This document shows positions 30,322 to 41,355 of a DNA stretch of 64,000 nucleotides, piece after piece (the first letter of the stretch is position 1; each line of letters opens with the position of its first letter). A program made the position numbers and the translations under genes. Under the pieces are notes generated by a model that saw only the letters and a program-made list of their open reading frames with translations, did not search any database and was not told where the DNA came from. Origin of the DNA: Bordetella sp. GTDB lineage: Bacteria; Pseudomonadota; Gammaproteobacteria; Burkholderiales; Burkholderiaceae_B. Location: contig CP063810.1 of NCBI GenBank assembly GCA_022818765.1, positions 186,001 to 250,000 of the forward strand, written 5' to 3'.

Positions 30322-31265
30322 CAAAAACTCCAATTTTTATATATTGATGGAAACCAATATATCCATTTAAAAGAATTAGATAACGTAAGAATTACACGAC
30401 GTGTTTTTCCAAAAAGAAATAATTGAGTTGACTGAAGAGGCAACCCATTAGGTTTGCAAAGGCTTTTAATAAAAGATTTATCTAATTTACTTAAAGCATC
30501 TAACCATGAATACCAATCTTCATCATTATAAGATTGCTTTAATTCATTTAATATATAAGATTCCTCAACTTTTGCTAAACAATTCCAAGGATATGCTCCA
30601 CCATATAACCAAAGCATATTAATAGGTAATAATCCTTTTTCTTGACGTTTTTGATTTATTGGATGTTTATGCCATATTATTTGTACATGATTTAATAAAC
30701 GACGCCATAAAATAAAAAATGAAGATTGACTATACAAAATATTTTCTATTCCATGTTCTGCTATCATAAGTGGACTTACTGAATCTGGTTTTATTTTATC
30801 AGGTATAAATATTCGAATTCTTTCTGCAGAAAGAATCTGTGCTTTAAATCCGAATTCTTTTAAATATGGAAGAATACTATTTATTAAAATTTTTGTTTCA
30901 TTTATATCAAAATTCATTGTTTGAGGATCGAAATTACATGTTGATCCATTTTGCCTAAATAAAAAACTGCCTAATTCACCAAGCCAAATTTGTTCTTGTT
31001 TATTTGAATTAGATAAATGAATATTTGCTAGAAAAGGACCAAGTCCGGAACTTAATTTTTGGTGTTTTTTTGGAACAAATCCATGTTCTTCTAAATCCCA
31101 TGCTTCGAAAGCAGTACAACCAGCCTTCATAGGATCAAAATTTGTTGATTTAAATGAAGCTAGTTGTAACCATTTAAAAAAATAAGGAGCATATTTTGGA
31201 AGAAGTTTTTCCAGATCATATGCTACATTAAATGGAGGTAAGCTATTCGGAATAATGATGCGCAT
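30303..31265 (-). CDS. Conserved betaproteobacterial protein, phosphoglycerate mutase-like in some annotations
   Basis: A 320-residue protein starting MRIIIPNSLPPFNVAYDLEKLLPKYAP. It shows segments WDLEEHGFVP, LGELGSFLFRQ, INMLWLYGGAYPWN, and a tryptophan-rich tail (WFPSIYKNWSFWWS). I recognise it as the gene that typically precedes recJ in Burkholderiales, sometimes called a cofactor-independent phosphoglycerate mutase. The metal-binding motifs expected for that enzyme are not evident to me, so the function should be treated as unknown. Its stop overlaps the recJ start region. Confidence 0.7.
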   Translation of the reverse strand: MRIIIPNSLPPFNVAYDLEKLLPKYAPYFFKWLQLASFKSTNFDPMKAGCTAFEAWDLEEHGFVPKKHQKLSSGLGPFLANIHLSNSNKQEQIWLGELGSFLFRQNGSTCNFDPQTMNFDINETKILINSILPYLKEFGFKAQILSAERIRIFIPDKIKPDSVSPLMIAEHGIENILYSQSSFFILWRRLLNHVQIIWHKHPINQKRQEKGLLPINMLWLYGGAYPWNCLAKVEESYILNELKQSYNDEDWYSWLDALSKLDKSFIKSLCKPNGLPLQSTQLFLFGKTRRVILTLSNSFKWIYWFPSIYKNWSFWWSYPV

Positions 31266-31326
31266 AACAAGAATTATAATATAAATAAAAATTAATTAAT
31301 CATAAACCATTAGTGAGATTTTATCA

Positions 31327-32604
31327 GTGAAAATACCTTATGAAATATGGATCGGGGCTCATTATGCAGGTATAGCTCATCCTTTTTTAAAAATTAGTAA
31401 AAATAGCAGAAGAAAAGATCGTTTTATTTCTTTCATATCAAATATATCAATGATTGGCATTGCTATTGGTGTATCAGCATTAATTATTACTTTATCTGTA
31501 ATGAATGGCTTTCAAAAAGAAGTACGTGACAAAATGTTATCAATGCTTTCTCATATAGAAATCTTATCTCCTAATATTCAATTAAATCATTGGAAAGAAA
31601 TAGCTCAAATAGCAGAGAGTAATTTAAAGGTTCAAGCTACAGCTCCATTTTTTTATTCTCAATCAATCTTGATTTTCAGAGAAAATTTTAAAGGAATTCA
31701 AATAAAAGGCATCAATACTGAATTCGAACATAAAGTTTCTAAAATTCATACCAATATATTAAAAGGAGAATTTAATGATTTAAAAACTGGAGAGTATGGA
31801 ATCATATTAGGAAAGGAAATAGCAGATAATTTTGGAATTGAAGTTGGTAATAATATACTCTTGGTAATTCCACAAAATTCTTTTAATTTATTTAATTTCT
31901 ATCCAAGAATGAAGCAAATGAAAGTCGTTGGAATTTTTTCTTCAGGACATTACGAATATGATTCATCGTTTGGATTTCTCGATATTGAAGATGCAGTGAA
32001 AATTTTTCAAGAGAATGGTACTTCTGGTATACGATTACATTTAGAAGATATGCATCTCTCTAAAAAAGTTTCAATGGAATTAGAACAACTCTTACCTCCT
32101 TATTTAGCAATAAGAGATTGGTCCTATAGTAATCAAATGTGGTTTACAGCAATACAAACAGAAAAGAAAATGATGTTTCTAATTCTTACTTTAATTATAG
32201 CTGTAGCAGCTTTTAATCTTTTATCTTCATTAGTAATGACTGTTAAAGATAAGCAATCTGATATTGCTGTTCTTCGTACGATTGGAAGTGGATCAATAAA
32301 TATTGGATTAATTTTTTTAGCACAAGGTGCAATTATTGGAATAATAGGTACAACAATAGGAATATTTGGAGGTATATGTATAGCACAAAATATCAATTCA
32401 ATTATTTCTTTTATTGAAAGTGTTTTCAATATAGAAATATTCCCTTGTGAAATCTATATTTTTAGTGTTTTACCTTGTGATTTACGTTTTTACGATATTG
32501 CAACTATTTCATCAACATCTATTTTACTATCATTAATAGCTACCATTTATCCAAGTTGGCGAGCTTCTCGACTACAACCTACTCAATTATTGCGATATGA
32601 CTAA
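31327..32604 (+). CDS. lolC: Lipoprotein-releasing ABC transporter permease LolC/LolE family
   Basis: Inner-membrane part of the system that hands outer-membrane lipoproteins to LolA. It starts with GTG and MKIPYEIWIGAHYAG. The first membrane span (FISFISNISMIGIAIGVSAL) is followed by the conserved VMNGFQKEVRDKML, a large periplasmic domain, then three C-terminal spans. Length is 425 residues. It overlaps lolD by 8 bases. A single permease is seen, so the complex may be built on two identical subunits. Confidence 0.92.
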   Translation: MKIPYEIWIGAHYAGIAHPFLKISKNSRRKDRFISFISNISMIGIAIGVSALIITLSVMNGFQKEVRDKMLSMLSHIEILSPNIQLNHWKEIAQIAESNLKVQATAPFFYSQSILIFRENFKGIQIKGINTEFEHKVSKIHTNILKGEFNDLKTGEYGIILGKEIADNFGIEVGNNILLVIPQNSFNLFNFYPRMKQMKVVGIFSSGHYEYDSSFGFLDIEDAVKIFQENGTSGIRLHLEDMHLSKKVSMELEQLLPPYLAIRDWSYSNQMWFTAIQTEKKMMFLILTLIIAVAAFNLLSSLVMTVKDKQSDIAVLRTIGSGSINIGLIFLAQGAIIGIIGTTIGIFGGICIAQNINSIISFIESVFNIEIFPCEIYIFSVLPCDLRFYDIATISSTSILLSLIATIYPSWRASRLQPTQLLRYD

Positions 32605-33313
32605 TAAGCAAATTTTAAATAAAAATATAAACCCAATTTTGGAAAGTTCTAATATTTCTAAATTTTTCAGAGAAGGATCAGATAAGAAAATACAAGTTCT
32701 TAACAATGTTAATTTCTCAATCTCTCATGGGGAAATAATAGCTATTATGGGAGCTTCCGGTTCAGGAAAAAGTACTTTATTACATATTCTTGGTTTACTA
32801 GATATACCTGACAAAGGTTTTGTAACTATAGATGGTGAAAAAACTAAAAATTTATCAGAAAATCAGAGAAATATAATTCGAAATAGAAAACTTGGATTTG
32901 TTTATCAATTTCATCATTTACTATCTGAATTCTCAATATTAGAAAACGTAGCAATGCCTTTAATCATTCGTCGACAAAAAAAATGCAATATTTTAGAAAA
33001 AGCAGAACATATGTTATCTCTTGTTGGTTTATCAAAACGATTAAATTCTTTTCCAACTGAGTTATCTGGAGGTGAATGTCAACGTGTTGCTCTTGCTAGA
33101 GCATTAATTAATAATCCAATATGTGTTTTAGCAGATGAACCTACTGGTAATTTGGATAAAAAAACAGCGAATTGTATATTTGATTTACTAGTCCAAATGA
33201 ACTTAAATTTCAAAACAGCATTTATATTTGTTACACACGATATTGAACTAGCTTCTCTTGCAGATAAAAAATTAATTATGAAACAAGGTAATCTTTTTGT
33301 AAACTCTCGATAA
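32597..33313 (+). CDS. lolD: Lipoprotein-releasing ABC transporter ATPase LolD
   Basis: ATPase partner of LolC. It has Walker A GASGSGKST near residue 53, signature LSGGECQRVALARAL, Walker B VLADEPTGNLD and the H-loop THD; 238 residues. It overlaps the lolC end by 8 bases, implying coupled translation, and tatD follows after 18 bases. Confidence 0.96.
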   Translation: MTNKQILNKNINPILESSNISKFFREGSDKKIQVLNNVNFSISHGEIIAIMGASGSGKSTLLHILGLLDIPDKGFVTIDGEKTKNLSENQRNIIRNRKLGFVYQFHHLLSEFSILENVAMPLIIRRQKKCNILEKAEHMLSLVGLSKRLNSFPTELSGGECQRVALARALINNPICVLADEPTGNLDKKTANCIFDLLVQMNLNFKTAFIFVTHDIELASLADKKLIMKQGNLFVNSR

Positions 33314-33331
33314 TTTTATTCTATAAATGAA

Positions 33332-34147
33332 ATGTTAATAGATACTCATTGCCATTTAAATTCTCCAAAATTTTCCTTTCAAAGAAATCAAATTGCGAAA
33401 ATTGCTTTTGACTTAGGAATTTCTAAAATTCTAATACCATCTTTGAAAAGAGATGATTTTCTGTCTATTAAAAGAATAGCTAAAAATATAAAAGGAATGG
33501 TTTATGCTCTCGGTATACACCCTTTATATGTTAAATTTAGTACAGTTGAAGATCTAAATTTATTAGATCAATCGATTAATAAAGCTATTTTAGATCCTTG
33601 TTTTGTTGCTATAGGAGAAATTGGTCTTGATTTTTTCGGATATGAAAATTCGATTTTAGAAAATATAAAAAAACAAGAGTATTTTTATCTCGAACAATTA
33701 AAATTAGCAGGGAAATATAAACTTCCTGTAATACTACATACTCGAAAATCACAAGATAGATTATTAAAATACATTCGTCAAAATCAATCAAGTTTATCTG
33801 GTGGGATTGTACATGCTTTTAATGGAAGTTTACAACAAGCTCATCATTTTATAGATCAAGGATTTGCACTTGGATTTGGAGGAATGGTTACATATAATAG
33901 ATCAACTTGTATAAGAAAATATGCTTCTCAATTAAAACTTGAAAATATTGTTTTAGAAACAGATGCCCCAGATGGAATTCCATCATGGTTATTTGGTCAA
34001 AATAAAATAAATGAACCTTCTGAATTAGTAAAAATAGCAGAAGTTATAGCCCAACTTCGTGATATATCTTTTGAAGAAGTTTCTTTTGAAACTAGCTTCA
34101 ATGCAATGCGTGTTATACCCCGAATAAATTTAAATTCTATCAAATGA
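33332..34147 (+). CDS. TatD-family metal-dependent hydrolase (YjjV-like)
   Basis: A TIM-barrel hydrolase with ligands in DTHCHL (residues 4-9), GEIGLDFF, VILHTRKS, VHAFNGS and LETDAPDG. 271 residues. Family members act as 3'-5' DNases or on D-aminoacyl-tRNA. It follows lolD in an order known from related bacteria. It is more diverged from the classic TatD than the second copy at 38519-39289 (note DAPDGIPSWLFGQ instead of DSPFLSPEPYRG). Confidence 0.9.
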   Translation: MLIDTHCHLNSPKFSFQRNQIAKIAFDLGISKILIPSLKRDDFLSIKRIAKNIKGMVYALGIHPLYVKFSTVEDLNLLDQSINKAILDPCFVAIGEIGLDFFGYENSILENIKKQEYFYLEQLKLAGKYKLPVILHTRKSQDRLLKYIRQNQSSLSGGIVHAFNGSLQQAHHFIDQGFALGFGGMVTYNRSTCIRKYASQLKLENIVLETDAPDGIPSWLFGQNKINEPSELVKIAEVIAQLRDISFEEVSFETSFNAMRVIPRINLNSIK

Positions 34148-34194
34148 TTTTGGATCGTATAATATATAAAGTATAATACTGCTTTTATTTTGTA

Positions 34195-35790
34195 TTATTC
34201 CCATTCAATAGTTGCTGGTGGTTTGTTAGATATATCATATACTACTCGGTTTATTCCCTTAATTTCATTAATTATTCTAGATGATACGCGCATTAAAAAA
34301 TCATGAGAAAGAGGAGCATAATTAGCTGACATAAAATCTGAAGTCTGTACTGCTCGAATTGCTATAACATTTTCATAAGTCCGATTATCTCCCATAACAC
34401 CAACTGATTTTATAGGAAGAAAAACAGCAAATGCTTGAGAGACATTTTCATATAAACTCTTTCCATTCACTGGATCTTTATTTTTATGAAGCTCTTCAAT
34501 AAGAATTGCATCTGCTTTTTGAAGTAATGTAATAAACTCCTCTTTGACTTCACCTAAAATTCGCACGCTTAAACCAGGACCTGGAAAAGGATGTCTATAA
34601 ACAATTTCTGTCGGCAATCCTAAAGAAATTCCTAAATTTCGAACCTCATCTTTAAAAAGATTTCGCAAAGGTTCTAAAAGTTTTAGACCTAAAATATTAG
34701 GTAACCCACCTACATTATGATGAGATTTGATTGAAATAGACTTTTTGGTTTTACATCCTGCAGATTCTATAACATCTGGATAAATTGTCCCTTGTGCTAA
34801 CCATTTTACTCCTCTCTCTTGTGATGCTATTTTTTGAAAAACTTTAATAAATTCATTACCAATAATTTTTCGTTTTTCTTCAGGATCAAATATCCCTGAC
34901 AATTTTTTTATAAATCTTTGTTTTTCATCAATGTAATGAATTTTTAATCCAATCTTTTCAATTAAAGATTCTTTGATATTTTGTTTTTCATTTAATCGAA
35001 GCAATCCATGATCTACAAATACACAAGTCAGTTGGCTATTAATTGCTTTATGGATTAGAAGCGCTGCAACTGTGGAATCAACTCCACCAGATAAACCAAG
35101 AATAACTTTTTCTTTACCAACTAAATCTCGAATTTTATTTATTTGTTCATTAATATAATTAGGAATAGTCCAATTATTAGAGCATTCACAGATGTGCTGG
35201 ATAAAATTCTTAATTATCTCAAATCCTTTCAAAGTATGAGTTACTTCAGGGTGAAATTGAATAGCATAAAAACGGCGCATTTCATTAGCCATTGCAGCAA
35301 TAGAGCATAATTCAGTAGATGCTATTTTTTCAAATCCTGGAGGTAATTCAGTTACCATATCCCCATGACTCATCCATACTTTTAGTATATTTTTACCGTC
35401 ATTCGAAATAGAATCAAACAAGTCATTGAATAGTCTATTTGTTTTATTCACAACCATTTCAGCATAACCAAATTCTCTAATATTGTTAGAAGAACTAACT
35501 TTTCCCCCAAAATATTGAGCCATAGCTTGCATTCCATAACAAATACCTAATATTGGAATATTAAGCTCAAAAATTAAAGGAGGAATTCTTAAAGAATTTT
35601 CATTATTAATTGAAAAATGACTACCTGAAAGAATTATTCCTCCAAAACCTATTTTTATTTTCTGTCTCAAAATAGAATGACTTATATCACCTGGATATAT
35701 TTCTGAATGAACTCCTAATTCACGTACTCGTCGAGCTAAGAGCTGAGTGAATTGTGAACCATAATCAAGAATGAGTATGCTTTTATGCAT
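34195..35790 (-). CDS. guaA: GMP synthase (glutamine-hydrolysing)
   Basis: Aminates XMP to GMP. It has an N-terminal class I amidotransferase ([16 protein letters not shown], catalytic Cys in [12 protein letters not shown]), the ATP pyrophosphatase loop [14 protein letters not shown] near residue 240 and a C-terminal dimerisation domain ending KPPATIEWE. 531 residues. It lies directly downstream of guaB on the same strand, so the two GMP steps are side by side. Confidence 0.97.
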   Translation of the reverse strand: MHKSILILDYGSQFTQLLARRVRELGVHSEIYPGDISHSILRQKIKIGFGGIILSGSHFSINNENSLRIPPLIFELNIPILGICYGMQAMAQYFGGKVSSSNNIREFGYAEMVVNKTNRLFNDLFDSISNDGKNILKVWMSHGDMVTELPPGFEKIASTELCSIAAMANEMRRFYAIQFHPEVTHTLKGFEIIKNFIQHICECSNNWTIPNYINEQINKIRDLVGKEKVILGLSGGVDSTVAALLIHKAINSQLTCVFVDHGLLRLNEKQNIKESLIEKIGLKIHYIDEKQRFIKKLSGIFDPEEKRKIIGNEFIKVFQKIASQERGVKWLAQGTIYPDVIESAGCKTKKSISIKSHHNVGGLPNILGLKLLEPLRNLFKDEVRNLGISLGLPTEIVYRHPFPGPGLSVRILGEVKEEFITLLQKADAILIEELHKNKDPVNGKSLYENVSQAFAVFLPIKSVGVMGDNRTYENVIAIRAVQTSDFMSANYAPLSHDFLMRVSSRIINEIKGINRVVYDISNKPPATIEWE

Positions 35791-35853
35791 GAATTATATT
35801 TTCAAAAATAAGATTTATTGATTTTAATATATGAGATTATAAATCGAATTAAT

Positions 35854-37311
<1,458 letters not shown>

Positions 37312-37392
37312 TGAAAGATTTCCAAGTAAATTTTTACAATTAAAAATTGGTCATTTTTTAAAAATTAAACAAGTATAAATATTATTTATAAG

Positions 37393-38169
37393 TTAAGATA
37401 TCAATGATAACCATTTATAAGTATTAAATTTTTTATGAGAAAGAGCATTAGCAAACTGTAGAGTTTCATTTCCAATATTTACAGAAGATAAAGAAGCACA
37501 TTCCTTAGAAAAAGAATCAATTATTTTTTGAATAATAAAATCTCTTGTCATATTCGATTGATTTTTTAATGACCCAACTCTCTTAGCTGCACTTTTTATC
37601 CCTTTATCAGATAACTTCTCTCGGCCTATCCGTAAAATTTTAAGCATTTTCCCGATATTCATATTATATGCTATAGTAGCATGATGCAAAACTGCTCCTG
37701 AGAATCTAGCTTGAGCTGATCCTCCAATTTTACCAAATTTAGATTCTATATCATTTATTGGTCTGAACCAGCATTTAATATTTAAATTATTTAATGCTTT
37801 TATGATCCACTGTTCTAACAATTCATAAGATTTTTGAAAACTTAAATTATGAATAAAATATTCAGGAAAGCTTAATGAATAAGTAATTGAGCTTTCCGGC
37901 TCAATAAACATTGCACCACCACCACTTATTCTACGAACAATCTTTACTCCATAAAGTTCAGCTGCTTCTATGTCAACCTCATTATTTAATGATTGAAATC
38001 GTCCTATTACAACAGAAGAAGTTGAAAATTCCCATATGCGTATTGTTGGAGGTCGAAGACCATTTCCTACTTCAGTTGTAATTTGTTTATCCAAAGCAAT
38101 GTGTAAAGCAGGATCTTGAGGTATTGTATGAATTAATTCCCAATTATTATCAATGTAAATATTATGCAT
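37393..38169 (-). CDS. lplA: Lipoate-protein ligase catalytic subunit (LplA-type)
   Basis: Activates lipoate or octanoate with ATP and attaches it to lipoyl domains. The 258-residue protein has the biotin/lipoate ligase fold: VVIGRFQSLNNEVD, the lipoate-binding RRISGGGAMF, and the catalytic lysine segment FGKIGGSAQARFSGAVLHHATI. It lacks the C-terminal accessory domain of E. coli LplA; a separate small gene just upstream (38198-38497) supplies that domain. AceF in this window is an obvious substrate. Confidence 0.88.
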   Translation of the reverse strand: MHNIYIDNNWELIHTIPQDPALHIALDKQITTEVGNGLRPPTIRIWEFSTSSVVIGRFQSLNNEVDIEAAELYGVKIVRRISGGGAMFIEPESSITYSLSFPEYFIHNLSFQKSYELLEQWIIKALNNLNIKCWFRPINDIESKFGKIGGSAQARFSGAVLHHATIAYNMNIGKMLKILRIGREKLSDKGIKSAAKRVGSLKNQSNMTRDFIIQKIIDSFSKECASLSSVNIGNETLQFANALSHKKFNTYKWLSLIS

Positions 38170-38197
38170 ATTAGTAGTATAGTACAGTGTACATTGA

Positions 38198-38497
38198 TTA
38201 CTTTAATATTTTTCGAATTGTTTCAAGAATATCTGAAATTTGAAAGCCAAGAAATTCTGTTTCAATTGGAAGAGTTGATTCTATAATTTTTTTCAATATC
38301 ATATTGCTGATATTTATAGGTAATCCTTCAAAAGATTGATTAATATAATCTAATGCTTCTGGAGGATTTAAGAAAAAATCCCCACTTATTTGAACTTTAT
38401 TAAAGATTCCATTTCCGATATGTAAATCAACAACGATTAATTTACCCCCTGGTACTTTATATTCCCCATGTATTCTGAGATTTGTCTTTTTATTCAA
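38198..38497 (-). CDS. Lipoate-protein ligase accessory domain protein (LplB/CTD-like)
   Basis: A 99-residue protein reading EYKVPGGKLIVVDLHIGNGIF, VQISGDFFLNPPEALDYIN and ending in a helix. This is the pattern of the lipoate-ligase C-terminal domain, which in the archaeon Thermoplasma is a separate LplB needed for lipoate adenylation. It lies 28 bases upstream of the catalytic gene in the same direction, so both probably form one two-part ligase. The assignment rests on motif memory. Confidence 0.8.
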   Translation of the reverse strand: MNKKTNLRIHGEYKVPGGKLIVVDLHIGNGIFNKVQISGDFFLNPPEALDYINQSFEGLPINISNMILKKIIESTLPIETEFLGFQISDILETIRKILK

Positions 38498-38518
38498 TGT
38501 TTTAAAAATTAGTGTCCA

Positions 38519-39289
38519 TTATTGAAATTTTGTTTTATTAAAGAGTCGAAAAAAATTTTCAGACGAGATATTAGCAACTTCTTTTTTTGAAATTCCTCTT
38601 AATTTTGCTATTTTTTCTGCTATTAATGCAACATTAGCGGGTTCGTTTATTTTCCCCCGATACGGTTCAGGAGAAAGGAATGGTGAATCAGTTTCAATTA
38701 ACAAACGATCCAATGGAATATTTCTTGCAACTTCATGCACAACATGTGCATTTTTAAATGTTACAATTCCTGATAAAGAAATAAAAAAATTTAATTTAAT
38801 CACTTTCTGAGCAAAATCTAAATTCTCTGTAAAACAATGCATGACACCAGTCAATGTTTTGGATCTTTCTTCGTTTAAAATTTTTATAACATCATTAATG
38901 GACGATCGGGTGTGAACAATTAAAGGAAGTTTAGTTTGATTTGCAGCTTTAATGTGAGATCTAAATTGATGACGTTGTAATTCTGCCATGTCTAATCTTG
39001 AGTAATCTAAACCTGTTTCTCCTATAGCAACAACTTTTGGATGTTTAGATAAATCGCATAATTCATCAAATTTTGATTGTGCAGAATTTACATAGCAAGG
39101 ATGAATACCAATTGATGCCAAAAGATTTTTATGATTAGAAACTAAACTTATTACAGATAACCATTCCAAATCTGTAGTACTAACTACAAGGGCATGAGTT
39201 ACATAATTCTTTTTCATCCTTATTAGAATATTCGGAATATCATCTCTAAGTTCTGAAACATTTAAATGGCAATGCGAATCAATGTACAT
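38519..39289 (-). CDS. tatD: TatD-family deoxyribonuclease (YcfH/TatD type)
   Basis: A metal-dependent hydrolase of 256 residues with DSHCHLN at the start, GIHPCYV, GETGLDYSR, IVHTRS, MHCFTEN and ETDSPFLSPEPYRG. Packed between holB (2-base gap) and the lipoate ligase pair, on the same strand. This is the second TatD-type gene in the window. Confidence 0.93.
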   Translation of the reverse strand: MYIDSHCHLNVSELRDDIPNILIRMKKNYVTHALVVSTTDLEWLSVISLVSNHKNLLASIGIHPCYVNSAQSKFDELCDLSKHPKVVAIGETGLDYSRLDMAELQRHQFRSHIKAANQTKLPLIVHTRSSINDVIKILNEERSKTLTGVMHCFTENLDFAQKVIKLNFFISLSGIVTFKNAHVVHEVARNIPLDRLLIETDSPFLSPEPYRGKINEPANVALIAEKIAKLRGISKKEVANISSENFFRLFNKTKFQ

Positions 39290-39291
39290 AA

Positions 39292-40347
39292 TTAATATTT
39301 ATTGTTTAAGAAAATATTTCCAAACTTTTTTATTGTAACATAAAAAAAGAACTTCATATTTATTGGATATGTAGCTATTTTTTTTTGTGTTAACAACCAA
39401 TGCGACATATTTATGATACTAGAAAAATCAGTATTATAAACAACTTGTTCTATAGGTTTTTGTAAAATTGGAAAGTATCTTACATTTTCATTACCTACAA
39501 AAATTAGGACTATATCAATACACACCTTTTGTAGGGTATCAATCATTTGATGCACAGAAAGATTTTTGTCACAAATTTTGAATAAATCATCTATTTTAGG
39601 TTGAACATCACGAGCTAAAATATTCAATAGTGAAATTATCCATAGAGGACATGTATTTTTATTTTCTGTTGAGGATTGTAAAGCGGCTATTGGTGCTCCA
39701 CCAGCAGCTGCAAGCCATTCTTTACTTTTTTCTACACCTTGCTTATTTAACCATTTAGAAGCTACTTCTTGATCTGGAATAGAAAGTTTAAATTTTTGAC
39801 AACGTGAAACAACAGTAGGTAACAATTTATCAATTGCAGCAGCAATTATCAGAAATAATGTATTTTTTGGTGGCTCTTCTAATATTTTTAGAAGAGCATT
39901 CCCTGATATCTCATTAAGAGATTCAGAAGGAAATAATATAATAATCCTCCATCCTTCTCGATATGTTGTAGTATTAAACCATAATTCTAATTCACGAATT
40001 TGGTTAATGCGAATTTCTCTAGAAAGAGTTTTATTCTTTTTAGGTTCGATTGTTGAATTAACAATTTTAGATATTTTTGTATGATTTATTTTTATAGATT
40101 CTGGACTTATTAATTTCAGATCTGGATGATTATCATCAGACAACCAATTGCATGAAGAACAAGCCATACAAGGAAAATTATTTTTTGAATTTTCACATAA
40201 TAAGCAAGCAGCTACTGTGAATGCAAAGTTTAATTTTCCAATTCCATGTGAACCATGAATAATCCAAGCATGACCCAAACGATTTTTATTACTTAGGAAA
40301 TTCTCTGCTTCAGCAATTTGCCAAGGTAAAAAATTAAACATTTTCAT
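39292..40347 (-). CDS. holB: DNA polymerase III delta' subunit
   Basis: Clamp-loader subunit. It has LPWQIAEAENFLSNKNRLGHAWIIHGSHGIGK near the N-terminus, a zinc site of four cysteines (CENSKNNFPCMACSSC), and ILEEPPKNTLFLI with the SRC motif VVSRCQKF. The start ATG 40347 is preferred over the longer frame at 40422. In the repaired frame of tmk, the tmk stop overlaps this ATG as ATGA, a typical tmk-holB coupling. 351 residues. Confidence 0.93.
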   Translation of the reverse strand: MKMFNFLPWQIAEAENFLSNKNRLGHAWIIHGSHGIGKLNFAFTVAACLLCENSKNNFPCMACSSCNWLSDDNHPDLKLISPESIKINHTKISKIVNSTIEPKKNKTLSREIRINQIRELELWFNTTTYREGWRIIILFPSESLNEISGNALLKILEEPPKNTLFLIIAAAIDKLLPTVVSRCQKFKLSIPDQEVASKWLNKQGVEKSKEWLAAAGGAPIAALQSSTENKNTCPLWIISLLNILARDVQPKIDDLFKICDKNLSVHQMIDTLQKVCIDIVLIFVGNENVRYFPILQKPIEQVVYNTDFSSIINMSHWLLTQKKIATYPINMKFFFYVTIKKFGNIFLNNKY

Positions 40348-40375
40348 AATTTTTTTGAAATTAATTTCACCATAT

Positions 40376-41002
40376 CTAATGCAAGAATTGACTGAATATC
40401 TTTTTTGATTGTGTCGAATCAATTATATGAATCCTTTCAGGATATAAATTAGCTTGATATAAATAATTATTTCTTACACGTTCAAAAAAAGCTGTTGTTT
40501 CTCTTTCAAATCGATCAAGTTTTTTATTGCTATTATTTAATCTTGCACGAGCCAATTTTAATGGAATATCAAATAACCACGTTTTATCTGGTTTTAAATT
40601 GATTTCTAAATAAGATTCAATTTTTTTAATATGATTTATTTTAATATTTCTTCCACTTCCCTGATATGCATAAGTAGTATCTGAAAAACGATCACAGACC
40701 ACCCAAGTTCCACGATCTAATGCTGGTTCAATTAGAGAAACTACATGTTCATATCTTGCTGCAAGTATTAATAATACTTCTGTTGTTATCTGCATTTTCT
40801 TATTAAGAATTAATTTCCTTAATATTTCACCAATGATAGATCCGCCTGGTTCGCGAGTGCTAATTACATTTATGTTATTAGATTGCAAGAATTTTATTAT
40901 CCAAGATGCATAAGTACTTTTTCCTGCTCCATCTACTCCTTCTAATGTGATAAACCGACCACGCCTAATCACATCTCTGTATTTATAGTTATTTTCTTTC
41001 AT
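40376..41002 (-). CDS. tmk: Thymidylate kinase
   Basis: Phosphorylates dTMP. It has P-loop LEGVDGAGKST near residue 20, the DR[FY] motif CDRFSDTTYAYQG, and LFDIPLKLARARL. As read it ends FSQFLH after 208 residues. One extra base in the T6 run at 40401-40406 gives the family-like tail DIQSILALDMVKLISKKL and a stop at 40344 overlapping the holB start. So the last dozen residues as read are probably wrong. Confidence 0.95.
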   Translation of the reverse strand: MKENNYKYRDVIRRGRFITLEGVDGAGKSTYASWIIKFLQSNNINVISTREPGGSIIGEILRKLILNKKMQITTEVLLILAARYEHVVSLIEPALDRGTWVVCDRFSDTTYAYQGSGRNIKINHIKKIESYLEINLKPDKTWLFDIPLKLARARLNNSNKKLDRFERETTAFFERVRNNYLYQANLYPERIHIIDSTQSKKIFSQFLH

Positions 41003-41355
41003 TTTTTTTAAATTTATTTAGAAAAATTGAGTCTTGTAATTATTTGAGAACAAGTAAAAAATATGATTTTTTAATGATAAATTTAATGAGTAAAAAAACA
41101 CTCTTTGTAAAGTTTAATACTTTACTGAAAAAAGATAACATCCAAATATACATAACTATTCTTAGTTTTTAATATTTTGCAATTTTTGATAGATAATATA
41201 TTGATGTTTTATATAAATTATTATATTTCAAAGATACCTAGCCATTATAACAATTAATTTTTAATTAATTGTTAATAAAATCGATAAAGAAGTATTATCA
41301 TTAGTAATTAATCAGTTAGTTACAATATTTCATTTTTTATTAATTCATTTTATAT
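41003..41355. other. 353-base divergent intergenic region between tmk and ygfZ
   Basis: No gene is supported. It contains a 10-bp A/T-rich hairpin TAACAATTAA/TTAATTGTTA (41248-41274, loop 7), otherwise only low-complexity AT sequence. Confidence 0.5.

Noticed and set aside
34155-34185. Repeated GTATAATA near the tatD-guaA junction as a terminator
   Set aside because: The copies are direct, not inverted, so no hairpin forms.
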